64,000 nucleotides of DNA, from positions 1-64,000 of the forward strand of contig NZ_SMYL01000009.1 in assembly GCF_004358105.1 (NCBI RefSeq), read 5' to 3'. Each line of letters starts with the position of its first letter. Position 1 is the first letter of the stretch. A program made the position numbers and the translations under genes. Below, piece by piece: positions 27,202 through 36,119 of this stretch. The notes under the pieces are model-generated. The model made no database searches, was not told where the DNA came from, and saw nothing but the letters and a program-made list of their open reading frames with translations. This DNA is from Sapientia aquatica. GTDB lineage: Bacteria > Pseudomonadota > Gammaproteobacteria > Burkholderiales > Burkholderiaceae_D.

Positions 27202-27579
27202 TTAACGCTCAATACGTTTAAAGCTGCGGTAATGGTCGCTGGTGTAATACATTTCGTCCGAATATTGCGGCGCGCCACCAACAATGATGCGTTGCGCTCC
27301 GCGATTACGTGCCCCTGCAGTTGGCACGGTGTACTCGTGGTAATAACCACGCTTTTGTTTGGGCAAAATTCGCTCGTAATTGCCGAACACGACACCATCT
27401 TTTTCATACGGAAAGGGGCCGTTCTGTTTAATCAACCGTACCGTTTCTTGCGCCGACGACGGTAACTCGTTCCAGCGAATTGTCCCGACCGAGTTATCAA
27501 ATTGAGCCAAACTAATTGGGCTAAACGAAAGCAAACCTAACAAGAGCGACAGCAAAATAGCTTGGGGAATTTTTTTCAT
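27202..27579 (-). CDS. Secreted guanyl-specific ribonuclease, RNase Sa/barnase superfamily
   Basis: A 125-residue exported RNase. A signal peptide (residues 1-25, ending SLAQ) precedes a ~100-residue catalytic domain. GPFPYEKDGVVFGNYE, YHEYTVPTAGARNRGAQRII and YYTSDHYRSF match RNase Sa of Streptomyces. Glu82, Arg97 and His116 fit the catalytic triad. Such enzymes cleave RNA after guanine. The partner inhibitor follows downstream and a patatin-like phospholipase gene precedes by 12 bp, suggesting a co-transcribed set. It could serve nutrient scavenging or antagonism. Confidence 0.9.
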   Translation of the reverse strand: MKKIPQAILLSLLLGLLSFSPISLAQFDNSVGTIRWNELPSSAQETVRLIKQNGPFPYEKDGVVFGNYERILPKQKRGYYHEYTVPTAGARNRGAQRIIVGGAPQYSDEMYYTSDHYRSFKRIER

Positions 27580-27591
27580 TATTGGACCTAA

Positions 27592-28806
27592 TTATTGATT
27601 TACAACGGACTTGGCTTGATTAGAAAGCGCAGCAATGTCTTCTTTAAAAAAGGCTAATACTTCGTCTTTTTTTGCCAGCGTATCAGTCATCCCGAGCGTC
27701 ATTAATTCATTGGTAAAACTGGCTTCAAATAATAGATACGAGGCCAAGGCCGAACCACGCGCCTCAGTCGCGCCGATGCCGCCTAACATCACGCGGATCG
27801 GGGCAGGCAAACTTTGAATATGGCGCGAGGCGATTTCATCCACGCGCTCGGAAGGCGCAATGACCAACGTTTCAATCGGACGCAGGCCGCTCTGATTGCG
27901 GTATTGCTCGGGCAACAGCGATAAAGTTTTATTGATTCGATCTAGCCGCTCAATGTCCACCGCCAAACTATCTAAAAAAATACTCGACATGGCGTGACCG
28001 GCAATTTGCGCGATGCTTGGATAAGCAATCTGCTGCGGTAAAGCGCGTTTCGCTTCCGACATGCGCCCTGCGCCGACAATCAGAATTTTCTTCGCGCCTA
28101 AATGAATTGCCGGAGAAATAGGAGCGAGTTGACGCATCGAGCCATCGCCGCAATATTCCAAACCACCCGCCCAATTCAATGGGATCGACGGAAAGATAAA
28201 TGGAATGGCGGATGACGCTAACAAATGCTGAACCGTAATAAAATCGCGTTGCGCTAGGCGCTGCGAGCGCACCCAAGGTTCAATGTCGGCGAGCGTTTGA
28301 TAAAACGTTAAATGCATCCCGGTGGTGTATGACGACGCGGTGATAGCCAAAGCGTCGAGCGACCCCGAAGCCAAGCCGGCATCCAAGCCAGAAAAATCCA
28401 ACATCCGATTCAATAATTCCGCCAAGGGCGAATTATCGAACAAAGAATCAGGCGGCTTCCTAATCCAGCGCCGAAGCATCCAACCAACGGACAAGAGCGT
28501 TATCCACTTCGCTCCTGAACGCGCCATCGCCAAGGAATCCGCGCGGTAGATATGATGCGCTTCCATCGACGACCAAACACGTTCCAAGCGGCGCAAACCC
28601 AAGCCGAAATTGTCTGCACTACAAGCTAATCCGGTTGCATTAATGGCGCCTGCCGAAGTGCCGCAAATGATGGGGAAAGGATTTTTATCGGCTGGCCAGC
28701 CTTGTGATTTAAGAAGATTTGCCACCGCACGCAACACGCCAACTTGATACGCAGCACGCGCGCCGCCGCCGGTTAGGATTAATCCTGTTTTAGTGTTATC
28801 CGTCAT
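27592..28806 (-). CDS. Patatin-like phospholipase
   Basis: A 404-residue lipid acyl hydrolase of the patatin family. The oxyanion loop is TGGGARAAYQVG (residues ~12-23), the nucleophile elbow GTSAG gives Ser51, and the dyad aspartate is in CGDGSMRQ (Asp221). There is no signal peptide, so it is cytoplasmic or self-exported by an unseen route. Residues ~230-400 form an alpha-helical C-terminal part seen in many bacterial patatins. First gene of a minus-strand set with the RNase and barstar. Confidence 0.88.
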   Translation of the reverse strand: MTDNTKTGLILTGGGARAAYQVGVLRAVANLLKSQGWPADKNPFPIICGTSAGAINATGLACSADNFGLGLRRLERVWSSMEAHHIYRADSLAMARSGAKWITLLSVGWMLRRWIRKPPDSLFDNSPLAELLNRMLDFSGLDAGLASGSLDALAITASSYTTGMHLTFYQTLADIEPWVRSQRLAQRDFITVQHLLASSAIPFIFPSIPLNWAGGLEYCGDGSMRQLAPISPAIHLGAKKILIVGAGRMSEAKRALPQQIAYPSIAQIAGHAMSSIFLDSLAVDIERLDRINKTLSLLPEQYRNQSGLRPIETLVIAPSERVDEIASRHIQSLPAPIRVMLGGIGATEARGSALASYLLFEASFTNELMTLGMTDTLAKKDEVLAFFKEDIAALSNQAKSVVNQ

Positions 28807-28838
28807 ATCTTCATGTTAGGTGTAGAAGTGAAATGCAC

Positions 28839-28877
28839 AAAAAATAACGCAGCCCATCTTTAGGATAGTCTGCGTTA
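28839..28877 (-). terminator. Rho-independent terminator, minus strand
   Basis: Minus-strand stem TAACGCAG / CTGCGTTA with a 17-base loop, followed by six T. It lies between the SDR gene and the patatin gene and would separate their transcripts. Confidence 0.6.
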
Positions 28878-29053
28878 GTTTAATATCCAACCTAACAATT
28901 GTCATGTTGCACAAACTGGCTTGGTTTGGCGCTTAGTCGACGCGATAAGAAATGCACCGAGAATCGCATTGCTACACGACACATCTTGTGCGCCGCACCA
29001 TCACCAAGCGCGTCCTGCCACCGGCCTGTACACCGATTGATCCGATCGAAGTA

Positions 29054-29812
29054 TTACTTCGGCTGCATACGGATCGCGCCATCCAAACGAATCGATTCAC
29101 CGTTCAACATCATGTTTTCGATAATCGATTTCGCCAATTGGGCATATTCATCCGGCTTGCCCAAGCGCGACGGGAAAGGAACGCTTTTACCCAATGCGTC
29201 TTGCACTTCTTGCGGCATACCCAACAACATAGGCGTTTCAAAAATACCGGGCGCAATCGTCATGACGCGAATAGCATTGCGTGCCAGATCGCGCGCCATT
29301 GGCAAGGTCAAACCAACGACCGCCGCTTTGGAAGACGCATACGCTGCCTGGCCCATTTGACCGTCGAATGCCGCGACCGAAGCGGTATTAATCATCACGC
29401 CGCGTTCGCCTTGGCTAGTTGCTTCCGTTTTTGCCATCGCGTCAGCAGCCAAGCGACACATATTAAATGTGCCGATTAAATTGATGTTGACCGTGCGTTG
29501 AAACGCTTCCAACGAATGCGGGCCTTCTTTACCCACCGTTTTCATGGCTGGCGCAACACCGGCGCAATTAATCAAACCACGCAACGTGCCCAATCCGGTA
29601 GCCGCCGCAACGACCGCTTGTCCATCTGCTTCGGAGGTCACATCACAACGCACAAATTGTCCGCCTAATTCAGTTGCTAACTTTTCACCGGCGTCAACTT
29701 GCAAATCGGCGATGACTACTTTTCCGCCGTTCGCCGCGATCATTCGAGCGCTGGCTGCGCCCAAGCCAGAAGCGCCGCCGGTCACAATAAATACGTTATC
29801 TTGGATTTGCAT
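29054..29812 (-). CDS. SDR family dehydrogenase, HSD10-type (3-hydroxyacyl-CoA dehydrogenase type II)
   Basis: A 252-residue NAD-dependent short-chain dehydrogenase. The coenzyme motif is TGGASGLG (near residue 9), then NCAG, a catalytic Ser in [10 protein letters not shown], and YASSK (Tyr, Lys). The C-terminal [21 protein letters not shown] and [10 protein letters not shown] match type 2 3-hydroxyacyl-CoA dehydrogenases, which act in fatty acid or isoleucine degradation. The start at MQIQDNVF is chosen over an upstream extension. Confidence 0.88.
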   Translation of the reverse strand: MQIQDNVFIVTGGASGLGAASARMIAANGGKVVIADLQVDAGEKLATELGGQFVRCDVTSEADGQAVVAAATGLGTLRGLINCAGVAPAMKTVGKEGPHSLEAFQRTVNINLIGTFNMCRLAADAMAKTEATSQGERGVMINTASVAAFDGQMGQAAYASSKAAVVGLTLPMARDLARNAIRVMTIAPGIFETPMLLGMPQEVQDALGKSVPFPSRLGKPDEYAQLAKSIIENMMLNGESIRLDGAIRMQPK

Positions 29813-30209
29813 ACAGTTTTCCTTGAAAAGATGAGTTGACTGAATTGACGTTAACGCCAACGTAAAGCGCTATAATATCGCACCCCAACAATGCTGAAAA
29901 GAATTAATTGTTACCATCCAGCCAAGCACAAAGTAGCAACAGTTGTGACCAATGCTTCTGTACTACATGGCTTGCTTCCTAGTATTAATAATTACATCCT
30001 ATACGAGAAAACAGCTATAAAAATTACATAGGTTCGGCTATCATAAAAAAAATTAGAATTTTGCATTTTAGAAACTTCAGCTTTACAGTCGTTTGGATTG
30101 GCGCATTAAAAATTTTTAACATTGGTTAGCGACAGCACCGTGTAATATTGAACTGCCCTTGGCACACTAAGCAGCAATCCGAATCACCCGCTATTTTTTA
30201 ATCAACGAC
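29813..30209. other. Intergenic region before the receiver-domain gene
   Basis: No gene seen. A perfect TATAAT stands at 29871-29876 on the plus strand, with TTGACG at 29845-29850, but the 20-base spacing is too long for a good sigma70 promoter. If used, it would give a leader of about 330 bases before the receiver gene. The rest is AT-rich without clear hairpins. Confidence 0.35.
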
Positions 30210-30737
30210 ATGACATTTATCTCGATCCAAAACGCCTTCAATCAACTTTTTTCATCCGGCTCGAATGATGACGATCTCGTCAATTTCTTAGATGACGATG
30301 AAAGCATTGCCGACTTGGTTAGCATCAAACCTTGGAAAATTTTGGTGACAGATGACGATCAAACTGTGCATGATTCCACTGTTCTGGCGTTGAACGGAGT
30401 AAAAATCCACGGTCGTCCAATCCAATTTTTGCACGCATTTTCCGCCAGTGAAGGCCGCGAAATGTTGGTAGAAAACCCAGAGATCGCGTTGATTTTGCTC
30501 GACGTCGTAATGGAAACGGTGGATGCTGGATTTCGCTTAGTAGACGTTATTCGGGAAGAATTAAAACTCAAAGACCTGCGCATCGTGATTCGTACCGGCC
30601 AACCCGGCGGCGTGCACACCGCGCACGAAGCATATCGCGCCAGCGTCGATGCCTTTACCATCAAATCAAAAATCACACGTTCGGCTTTGATTGAAGTATT
30701 GGAAGAAATGTTAAAACCACCAGCGACTTTGCAATAA
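30210..30737 (+). CDS. Stand-alone response regulator receiver protein
   Basis: A 175-residue protein with a receiver domain from about residue 48. The acidic pocket is in VTDDDQTVH, the phospho-accepting Asp in LLDVVMET, the Thr in IRTGQPGG and the Lys in TIKSK. It resembles the receiver part of DUF3369-type regulators but has no output domain. The first ~45 residues form an unusually acidic leader (NDDDLVNFLDDDES). It probably acts by protein contact with a partner. No kinase gene is adjacent. Confidence 0.8.
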   Translation: MTFISIQNAFNQLFSSGSNDDDLVNFLDDDESIADLVSIKPWKILVTDDDQTVHDSTVLALNGVKIHGRPIQFLHAFSASEGREMLVENPEIALILLDVVMETVDAGFRLVDVIREELKLKDLRIVIRTGQPGGVHTAHEAYRASVDAFTIKSKITRSALIEVLEEMLKPPATLQ

Positions 30738-30778
30738 GACCTTGCTTGGCTTGCCAATAGCAGGCCGTCCAAAAATGA

Positions 30779-30820
30779 AAAGAGCGTTACCGATGTGCAA
30801 ACCGGTAACGCTCTTTTTTT
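30779..30820. terminator. Strong terminator, bidirectional
   Basis: A 13-bp stem, AAGAGCGTTACCG / CGGTAACGCTCTT, with a 10-base loop and T-run, between the convergent receiver gene and DUF349 gene. Confidence 0.9.
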
Positions 30821-30867
30821 GTCCGAATTGCTTATTGCAAGACTATGCGGGCTAAATGTTTCAAAGC

Positions 30868-33501
30868 TTAATTTGAACTCAGCAAAATCTGCTGAACCCG
30901 CTGGCGCTGTTGTTCGTTGAACTGCACCGGCAAGGCACATAGCGCGGTTAAATGATCGTCAAAAGAATCGGCATTTTCGCGATTCTTTAACGCAGATTGC
31001 AAACCCTTAACCTGCATCTGCAAACGCTGCTGAGTCAACTCTGTTGGGCTAGGCAAGCCGGCAAGAATTTCTAACTTCAACAACAATTCATCCAACTGCA
31101 CACCAACTGAAGCACGATCAACTTTAGTCGAATCGCGTCCATTTTTCAGCGCAGCCAACGCATTGCTAAAACGCTTTTGCACAGCTTTATTCAACTGCGC
31201 GCTGGAACCAATTAATTTACCGCCAGCTTGGTTTTTTTCTTCCCAATCCGCTTCCCACGCTGCTATTTGCGACTCACTCACTTCAAGTAAATCAATGGCT
31301 GATTCGACCTGCTGGCAAATCGCTATTTTGGCGTGCAACAATTCCAATTGGGCTTGCTTGGCGACCTTGTCCAACTCGGATAATTGCTGTTCCAGAGCGC
31401 TAACAGCGGCGTCAAAGCGCGTTTCCATACCGCGATTTTGAGCGGATAATTCTCGCCACTCTTGCTTGGCGGTTCGAAGGACAGCATTGATTTGTGCGCT
31501 AGAAGCAGATGGATTTTCGATTAACAACTGCTCTAACTTTTCACAACAAGCTTGTTTCTCATTGGCCTGTTGCTGGCGGCGCTGTTTTTGGCTATCCATG
31601 TTCGCTTTACGCTGCTCAAAAATAGCATCGCAAGCCGCACGGAATTGCTTCCATAAACGCTGTTCATCTTTACGCTCTAAAGGCAACGCCAACGCTTCTT
31701 GCTGCCATCGTTGCTGCGCTTGTTGGACTTTATCTGCGGCGTCTCTGTCACTGGCGACCAAATCAGCGACGCTGGCGATCAATTGTTCACGCACTTGCAG
31801 CGCTGCCTGACGCGCTTCGATTAATGGGCGTTCTAGAACTGCGAGTTTTTCGGTGAATTCGGATTCCAAACGGGATTTGTGTTTGCGATCCACCGCGCCA
31901 ATTTTGCGCCACTCGATCTTGGCTTGCGCGACCAAACTTTGTAACGCTTTCCAATCGGGTGTGGCATTGCTTGTTTGCTCGTTGGCAGCAACGATTGCAC
32001 CGTCCAAGGCAATTAATTGCGCTTGTGCGATGGCTAAATTCGCTTGCCGAATTTGCGCTTGCTCTTTAAAAAAAGCGTCGGCCACTTCGTATGCGCAGTT
32101 GCACGCTTGATCAAAGCGTTCCCAAATCGCGCGCGGTGCCGAGCCGCTGGTGCGGTCCAATTCCTTCCAACGTGCGCGCAGACCGCCGACTTGCTTAGCT
32201 AATTCTGGTGCGGCTAATTCTGAGTTAACTAATCCCTCGGCAACCTTGATCAATTCTTCACGCGACACATTGCCGCCCCATTTAGCCCAATCCAGCAACC
32301 GCATTAGCTCAGCGCGCAAGCCAACTAAACGGTTAGCCAGTTCGCCTTTGATTGGATTGCTGGCGGCGCGCAAACTTTTATCCAAATCCAGCGCTTGCTG
32401 CAAGCTGCCCTCTTCCAAGGCTTGCTCTAATGCAGCGATAGTCGCTTGATGATCAATCGCTGTTTTGAGAATAGTCTCATCGGTATTTTGCTTATCGGCT
32501 GGCACAGATTCGGACTTTTTGGCGTGCGACATTTTGGCGTTCGCAATAACATTGGTGGTCGCTAGTTTTGCCACCAAGGTCGCGTAATCGGCTTCCTGTT
32601 GTTCAACCAATTGAAGTTGATCTGGACTTAAGTTGGCGGCTGCGATGGTCCATGTTTTCCACTTAGCGCAAACTAGCTCCAAGGCTAATTCAGCGTCAGT
32701 TTCCCAAGCCAGCAAGGCTTCATTGCGTTCGTGCAGAACCCGCGCCACGGTGGCTTTGTTTTGTAGATGTGATTTGGCTTGAGTTAAATTTTGCTCCAAC
32801 TGGACCGAATAATTTTTAGGCAAACTCACCAGCAGCGGATTGGTTTGAATCTGCTGCCATTGCTGCTCCAAATCAATCAACTGAGCTTGTTCAAGTTCAA
32901 TCGGCTGCACCGACGAATTCGTATCTACCAGCGAACGCAAAGCCGAACTGATTTGCAAAGCCTGACGTTGCAATTCGAGCTGGGCATCCAATCGCGCGTC
33001 CAGCTCGGTTTTAATGTTCAACAAAGTCGCGCCGTATTCTCCCAGAGCGAGTCGCTCCTTATCCCATTCGGTTAATTGGTTCACCAGCACGATGGGATGG
33101 GCTAGCAATTCCGCGCCGCGTTGAGCGCAGGCGGCTGCTAGTTCAGTCATTTTTTGTGCTTTTTGTATGAGCGCGAGCTTTTCTTGGGCAAATTTACTCA
33201 CGCGGCGGTCCGAATTACGCATCGCTTGGCTAACTTGCTCTAATGCTGCTTGGCTATGAATATGTTGCACCGCTTGAAACCGCGCATCGGCAAAGTCGGA
33301 TTGCAAAATAAAAGCGAGCGCGGCGTCTTCTTGACCAGAGAACTGTTTAGCTTGATGTAACTGGGCTTCTTTTTCGGACTGTTTGTGGGCAAATTTAGCC
33401 GCGGCAATTGCGGTTTCGGCTTGTTCTTTTTGTTCTAAATGCAGTTGAGTTAATTCAGCAGCTTTGGCGGCGGTGCGTTTTTTAAAGAAGAAATCAAACA
33501 T
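30868..33501 (-). CDS. DUF349 domain-containing protein
   Basis: An 877-residue cytoplasmic protein, very rich in Ala, Gln, Glu and Leu and predicted largely coiled coil. Repeated stretches such as ARWKELDRTSG, QAKIEWRKIGAVDRK, QQRWQQEALALP and TAKQEWRELSAQNR show at least four DUF349 repeats. The family is widespread in betaproteobacteria and its function is not established. The start at MFDFFFKKR is preferred to the upstream extension. Followed by the terminator at 30779. Confidence 0.85.
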   Translation of the reverse strand: MFDFFFKKRTAAKAAELTQLHLEQKEQAETAIAAAKFAHKQSEKEAQLHQAKQFSGQEDAALAFILQSDFADARFQAVQHIHSQAALEQVSQAMRNSDRRVSKFAQEKLALIQKAQKMTELAAACAQRGAELLAHPIVLVNQLTEWDKERLALGEYGATLLNIKTELDARLDAQLELQRQALQISSALRSLVDTNSSVQPIELEQAQLIDLEQQWQQIQTNPLLVSLPKNYSVQLEQNLTQAKSHLQNKATVARVLHERNEALLAWETDAELALELVCAKWKTWTIAAANLSPDQLQLVEQQEADYATLVAKLATTNVIANAKMSHAKKSESVPADKQNTDETILKTAIDHQATIAALEQALEEGSLQQALDLDKSLRAASNPIKGELANRLVGLRAELMRLLDWAKWGGNVSREELIKVAEGLVNSELAAPELAKQVGGLRARWKELDRTSGSAPRAIWERFDQACNCAYEVADAFFKEQAQIRQANLAIAQAQLIALDGAIVAANEQTSNATPDWKALQSLVAQAKIEWRKIGAVDRKHKSRLESEFTEKLAVLERPLIEARQAALQVREQLIASVADLVASDRDAADKVQQAQQRWQQEALALPLERKDEQRLWKQFRAACDAIFEQRKANMDSQKQRRQQQANEKQACCEKLEQLLIENPSASSAQINAVLRTAKQEWRELSAQNRGMETRFDAAVSALEQQLSELDKVAKQAQLELLHAKIAICQQVESAIDLLEVSESQIAAWEADWEEKNQAGGKLIGSSAQLNKAVQKRFSNALAALKNGRDSTKVDRASVGVQLDELLLKLEILAGLPSPTELTQQRLQMQVKGLQSALKNRENADSFDDHLTALCALPVQFNEQQRQRVQQILLSSN

Positions 33502-33695
33502 GGCGGCATGGTTAAAATAAATAAGAGCCAGCATCATAGCAAGCCTTGGCCCGCATTGGCTTCTGGCTTGGTGAATTAGACGAGTTTATTTAGCAAATTT
33601 AAAAGCCTTGTAGAAATCCCAACTCGGTTTTATCGGCAAGTCATATTTCGTAAGTCGATTAATTCACTATTTCAAGCATATTTCGGAGAAATAAC

Positions 33696-33725
33696 TGGAC
33701 ACGGGATATACAGCTCGCATAGAAT
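33696..33725 (+). promoter_or_regulatory. Probable sigma70 promoter of tRNA-Arg
   Basis: TGGACA at 33696-33701 and TAGAAT at 33720-33725, spaced by 18, ending ten bases before the mature tRNA. Confidence 0.5.
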
Positions 33726-33735
33726 ACCGTCTTTC

Positions 33736-33812
33736 GCGGCTGTAGCTCAGCTGGATAGAGTACTTGGCTACGAACCAAGGGGTCGTGGGTTCGATTCCTG
33801 CCAGCCGCACCA
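33736..33812 (+). tRNA. tRNA-Arg (anticodon ACG)
   Basis: A 77-base tRNA with encoded CCA. Acceptor GCGGCTG pairs with CAGCCGC. The anticodon arm is TTGG-CTACGAA-CCAA, giving anticodon ACG, read as ICG after editing. T-loop sequence GGTTCGATTCC is present. It decodes CGU, CGC and CGA. A terminator follows 10 bases later; no integrase or attachment-site duplication is seen next to it. Confidence 0.97.
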
Positions 33813-33822
33813 GTAATGTCGA

Positions 33823-33854
33823 AGGGTTACAAGTTTAGGCTTGTAACCCTTTTT
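33823..33854 (+). terminator. Terminator after tRNA-Arg
   Basis: Stem AGGGTTACAA / TTGTAACCCT with an 8-base loop and T-tract. Confidence 0.9.
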
Positions 33855-33856
33855 GA

Positions 33857-34210
33857 TTTTTGGCGATCATAGACCTTACCTTACCTCGCCAAGCCATCAT
33901 TGCCATCCATTTCTAGTTTTATTCTCACGCTAGTCGTACCTCGCTATCTCATCATTGAGTTGGGTTATAAAGCGCCTCGATAGCGCAAGCACAACCAATT
34001 CGTGCTCAAACAAAGCGGCCATCAAACAAATCATTCGGTTACTTCGGAATCGACTATCTGAGCGGGATACATTCGATCAATTAAGGTATAGTTTCAAAAA
34101 AATGCCAAATTGCAACTTATAGGCCATGCACAGTTGTAATTGAATTAGTTTGATTCGACCAAAAGCCAGCATGCAACACTTCCCCGATTTCTGTATTGGA
34201 CAGGATAAAA
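33857..34210. other. Intergenic region between tRNA-Arg and the acyl-CoA dehydrogenase gene
   Basis: No gene or integrase remnant recognised. It presumably contains the dehydrogenase promoter; no clear -35/-10 pair was identified. Confidence 0.4.
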
Positions 34211-36055
34211 ATGAGCTTACGATCAACCATTGATTTCATGTTGTACGACTGGCTGGACAGTGTCAGCCTTACCAACCGAAATCGCTTCATTGAACATAGC
34301 CGCGAAACGTTTGATGCCACGCTCGATATGTGCGAGCGCATTGCGCGGGAAAAATACGCGCCGTTTAATCGCTTGGTTGATATCCAAGAACCGCGCATCG
34401 AAGGTGATCGGGTTGTGTTACCCGAAGCTACTTATGAGGCGCATAAAGCGTATGCCGAATCCGGCATGCTGAGCGCGGCGCAAGATGCTGATATCGGCGG
34501 AATGCAACTTCCGCACAGTATCGAGGCCGCGGCAAATGCATTTTTTGCGTGCGCCTCAATCGGCATTAACAGCAGCATGCTAACCAGCAGCAACGCTAAT
34601 CTGCTGATGGCGCACGGCTCACCCAAACAACAAGAAGTATTTGCGCGCCAAGAATATGCAGGGCGTTGGAGCGGCACGATGTGTTTGTCTGAACCACAAG
34701 CTGGTTCCAGCCTGTCAGACATTGTGACCCGCGCTGTGCCAGATGACGAAGCAAATGGCGTCGCTTGGGAACACGATCCGCTCGGTCCACGTTATCGCTT
34801 GCGTGGCAACAAGATGTGGATTTCTGCCGGTGATCATGAACTCACCGAAAACATCGTGCATTTGGTCTTAGCGAAAATACCGGATGCCGAAGGTAAGCTG
34901 ATTCCCGGCACGCGCGGTATTTCATTATTCATCGTGCCAAAACGTTTGGTGACTGAAAACGGCGAACTCACTGGCGATCGCAACGACGTAGCGTTGGCGG
35001 GACTAAATCACAAATTAGGCTGGCGCGGCACGACCAATACACTGCTCAATTTTGGCGAAGGTAAATACAAAGTCGATGGCAAAGCTGGCGCTATTGGCTA
35101 CCTGGTTGGCGAACCGGGTAAAGGACTGGCCTGCATGTTCCACATGATGAATCAGGCGCGCATTGCAGTTGGAATTGGCGCCACAGCATTGGGTCTAGCT
35201 GGCTATTACGCCTCGCTCGATTACGCCCGCAACCGACCACAAGGTCGTCCTATTTTGGGCTCTGGTAAAGATAGCGCCCAAGCACAAATCAGCATCATCC
35301 AACATGCCGATGTAAAGCGTATGTTGTTGGCGCAGAAATCCTATGGCGAAGGTGCGTTAGCATTAGCTCTGTATTGCGCGCGTCTAGTTGATGAGCAGCA
35401 GACTGGAGACGCAGCCAGCGCCGACGATGCTCGCTTGTTGTTGGACTTACTCACTCCGATTGCCAAAAGTTGGCCTAGCGAATGGTGTTTGGAAGGGAAT
35501 TCGTTAGCAATTCAAATTCACGGCGGTTATGGCTACACGCGTGATTTTGCGGTCGAACAATATTGGCGCGACAATCGCTTAAATATGATTCACGAAGGCA
35601 CGCACGGCATTCAAGCGCTTGATTTACTAGGGCGCAAAGTACTCATGGAAAACGGGCGCGGGATGCAGTTATTGGCCGCTCGCGTGCAAGCCACGATTAT
35701 CAAAGCCAGCGCTCAACCGCGCTTAACAGAATTTGCACAGTCGTTGGGCGCAGCGGTGCAAAAGTTAGGGCTGGCCACGCAATCCGCTTGGTCCACTGGC
35801 AACCCGCAAGAAGCCTTAGCTAACGCGGTGCCCTACATGCAAGCGATGGGACACACAGTTTTGGCTTGGATTTGGTTAGATCAAGCGTGCTGCGTTTTGG
35901 CCAATGATCCTGACTTGCTAGTACCAAGCAATCAGGGTCGCATCGGCTGCACCCACTATTTTTACCGCTTTGAACTTCCTAAAATTAGCGCTTGGTTAAA
36001 CGTTGTGTCCGCACGCGATATGACTTGCGCCGATTTTCCTGAAGATGCTTTTTAA
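34211..36055 (+). CDS. Acyl-CoA dehydrogenase (long form with C-terminal extension)
   Basis: A 614-residue FAD-dependent acyl-CoA dehydrogenase, longer than the ~390-residue classical type. N-terminal cap start MSLRSTIDFMLYDWLD, FAD-binding region MCLSEPQAGSSLSDI, then HGGYGYTRDFAVEQYWRD, and the catalytic glutamate in MIHEGTHGIQALDLLGRK. The length and start resemble the DmdC/AcdH-like large group found in beta- and gammaproteobacteria; the exact chain-length preference is unknown. ATG at 34211 is used; a TTG at 34196 lacks support. No beta-oxidation partner genes are adjacent. Confidence 0.9.
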   Translation: MSLRSTIDFMLYDWLDSVSLTNRNRFIEHSRETFDATLDMCERIAREKYAPFNRLVDIQEPRIEGDRVVLPEATYEAHKAYAESGMLSAAQDADIGGMQLPHSIEAAANAFFACASIGINSSMLTSSNANLLMAHGSPKQQEVFARQEYAGRWSGTMCLSEPQAGSSLSDIVTRAVPDDEANGVAWEHDPLGPRYRLRGNKMWISAGDHELTENIVHLVLAKIPDAEGKLIPGTRGISLFIVPKRLVTENGELTGDRNDVALAGLNHKLGWRGTTNTLLNFGEGKYKVDGKAGAIGYLVGEPGKGLACMFHMMNQARIAVGIGATALGLAGYYASLDYARNRPQGRPILGSGKDSAQAQISIIQHADVKRMLLAQKSYGEGALALALYCARLVDEQQTGDAASADDARLLLDLLTPIAKSWPSEWCLEGNSLAIQIHGGYGYTRDFAVEQYWRDNRLNMIHEGTHGIQALDLLGRKVLMENGRGMQLLAARVQATIIKASAQPRLTEFAQSLGAAVQKLGLATQSAWSTGNPQEALANAVPYMQAMGHTVLAWIWLDQACCVLANDPDLLVPSNQGRIGCTHYFYRFELPKISAWLNVVSARDMTCADFPEDAF

Positions 36056-36119
36056 GGTTTTTTAAATCATTGCAACACTGCTCCAACGTCCTAACTCAAC
36101 CTATAACTCAAGACAAAAA

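Noticed and set aside
29845-29876. TTGACG ... TATAAT as a firm promoter
   Set aside because: Spacing of 20 bases is outside the usual range; kept only as a remark on the intergenic region.
30868-33501. Long antisense frames over the DUF349 gene (e.g. 31163-33075 plus strand)
   Set aside because: Ser/Cys/Ala-rich translations typical of the reverse complement of an Ala/Gln-rich coiled-coil gene.
33736-34210. tRNA-Arg as an integration site for a genomic island
   Set aside because: No integrase gene and no duplicated tRNA 3' end were found nearby; a terminator and ordinary metabolic genes follow.
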